From assembly GCA_019747455.1 (NCBI GenBank), contig JAIEQT010000566.1:1-5943 (forward strand): a stretch of 5,943 nucleotides of DNA. Reading direction: 5' to 3'. The position numbers and the translations under genes were made by a program. This document shows positions 5,891 through 5,943 of this stretch, piece by piece (the stretch's first letter is position 1; each line of letters begins with the position of its first letter). The notes beneath the pieces are model-generated. The model had not been told where the DNA came from and did no database searches. It was given only the letters and a program-made list of their open reading frames with translations. Source of the DNA: Chitinophagaceae bacterium (GTDB taxonomy: Bacteria > Bacteroidota > Bacteroidia > Chitinophagales > Chitinophagaceae).

Positions 5891-5929
5891 ACGTTTTGAA
5901 AGTAGACTAAATAGTTAACTTTAAAACGT
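5891..5929 (+). repeat. Imperfect inverted repeat in the IS leader
   Basis: ACGTTTTGAAAGT (5891-5903) and ACTTTAAAACGT (5918-5929) are reverse complements apart from one missing base, giving a stem of 12 pairs with one bulge and a 14-nt loop. It ends 5 nt before the candidate transposase ATG, so in RNA it could hide the start or block transcription and translation coming from the host gene; that role is inference. Confidence 0.6.
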
Positions 5930-5934
5930 AAAAT

Positions 5935-5943
5935 ATGAAGAAG
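5935..5943 (+). CDS. Possible transposase start, cut by the right window edge
   Basis: ATG-AAG-AAG encodes M-K-K and then the window ends. IS3-type OrfA proteins of this phylum commonly begin M-K-K, and the ATG lies 66 nt inside the presumed IS tip, as expected for such elements. With three codons this is a position-based call only. Confidence 0.4.

Larger units (their letters stand above)
5869..5943 (+). mobile_element. Left end of an insertion sequence, probably IS3-like
   Basis: From 5869 the sequence leaves the propeller gene and starts with TGTAAGCTCCCCCAAAAAT. A TG tip with a C-run close behind and a short leader before an ATG-AAG-AAG is typical of IS3-family left ends in Bacteroidota, as I remember them. 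The junction is set by protein homology: codon 116 (5866-5868) is the last conserved one. The bases just before it (GGT, or TGGT for a 4-nt duplication) would be one copy of the target duplication. The right end, its inverted repeat and the transposase lie outside the window, so the family is a guess. Confidence 0.68.

Overview
The window looks like chromosomal DNA from a member of the Bacteroidota, most plausibly the Chitinophagaceae/Sphingobacteriia side of the phylum. The signs are an AT-rich sequence, signal peptides ending in A-Q or S-Q, a TonB-type outer membrane beta-barrel protein of the Bacteroidota build, a PepSY-like periplasmic protein, no Shine-Dalgarno sequences before the starts, and at least one full match to the Bacteroidota -7 promoter element TAnnTTTG. 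The family-level placement is a guess from gene content.

Left part (1-2695, all minus strand): a likely three-gene unit reads leftward. It runs from a small secreted PepSY-like protein (2695-2270), through a 723-residue outer membrane beta-barrel receptor whose start overlaps the PepSY stop by 4 nt, to a gene entering the left edge 10 nt further on. Only the signal peptide and five further residues of that last gene are visible (91-1). A perfect 10-bp hairpin lies in the signal-peptide codons of the receptor.

Middle part (2746-4302, all minus strand): a two-TM protein with TPR-like helices, a GNAT acetyltransferase overlapping it by one base (TAATG), and a small secreted protein of unknown function that starts with TTG. 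A good promoter precedes the TPR gene. Upstream of it is an array of 14 in-phase degenerate 7-nt repeats (4331-4428), lying between this leftward unit and a rightward tRNA-Arg(CCU) gene (4462-4536).

Right part (4592-5943): a secreted protein resembling the DUF3298/PdaC type (minus strand, GTG start). Divergent from it is the 5' end of a large Asp-box/BNR beta-propeller protein (plus strand), cut after 116 codons by what looks like the left end of an insertion sequence (from 5869). The IS sequence then shows a C-rich tip, a long inverted repeat and a possible transposase start (ATG at 5935), and the window ends there.

No defence system, CRISPR array or clearly new multi-gene system is visible. 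The points most worth a second look are the IS-disrupted propeller gene, the heptad array with promoter elements in and near it, the hairpin inside the receptor signal-peptide codons, and the overlapping PepSY-receptor pair. No gene-free stretch exceeds 300 bases. The longest, 4303-4461, holds the promoter and the heptad array.
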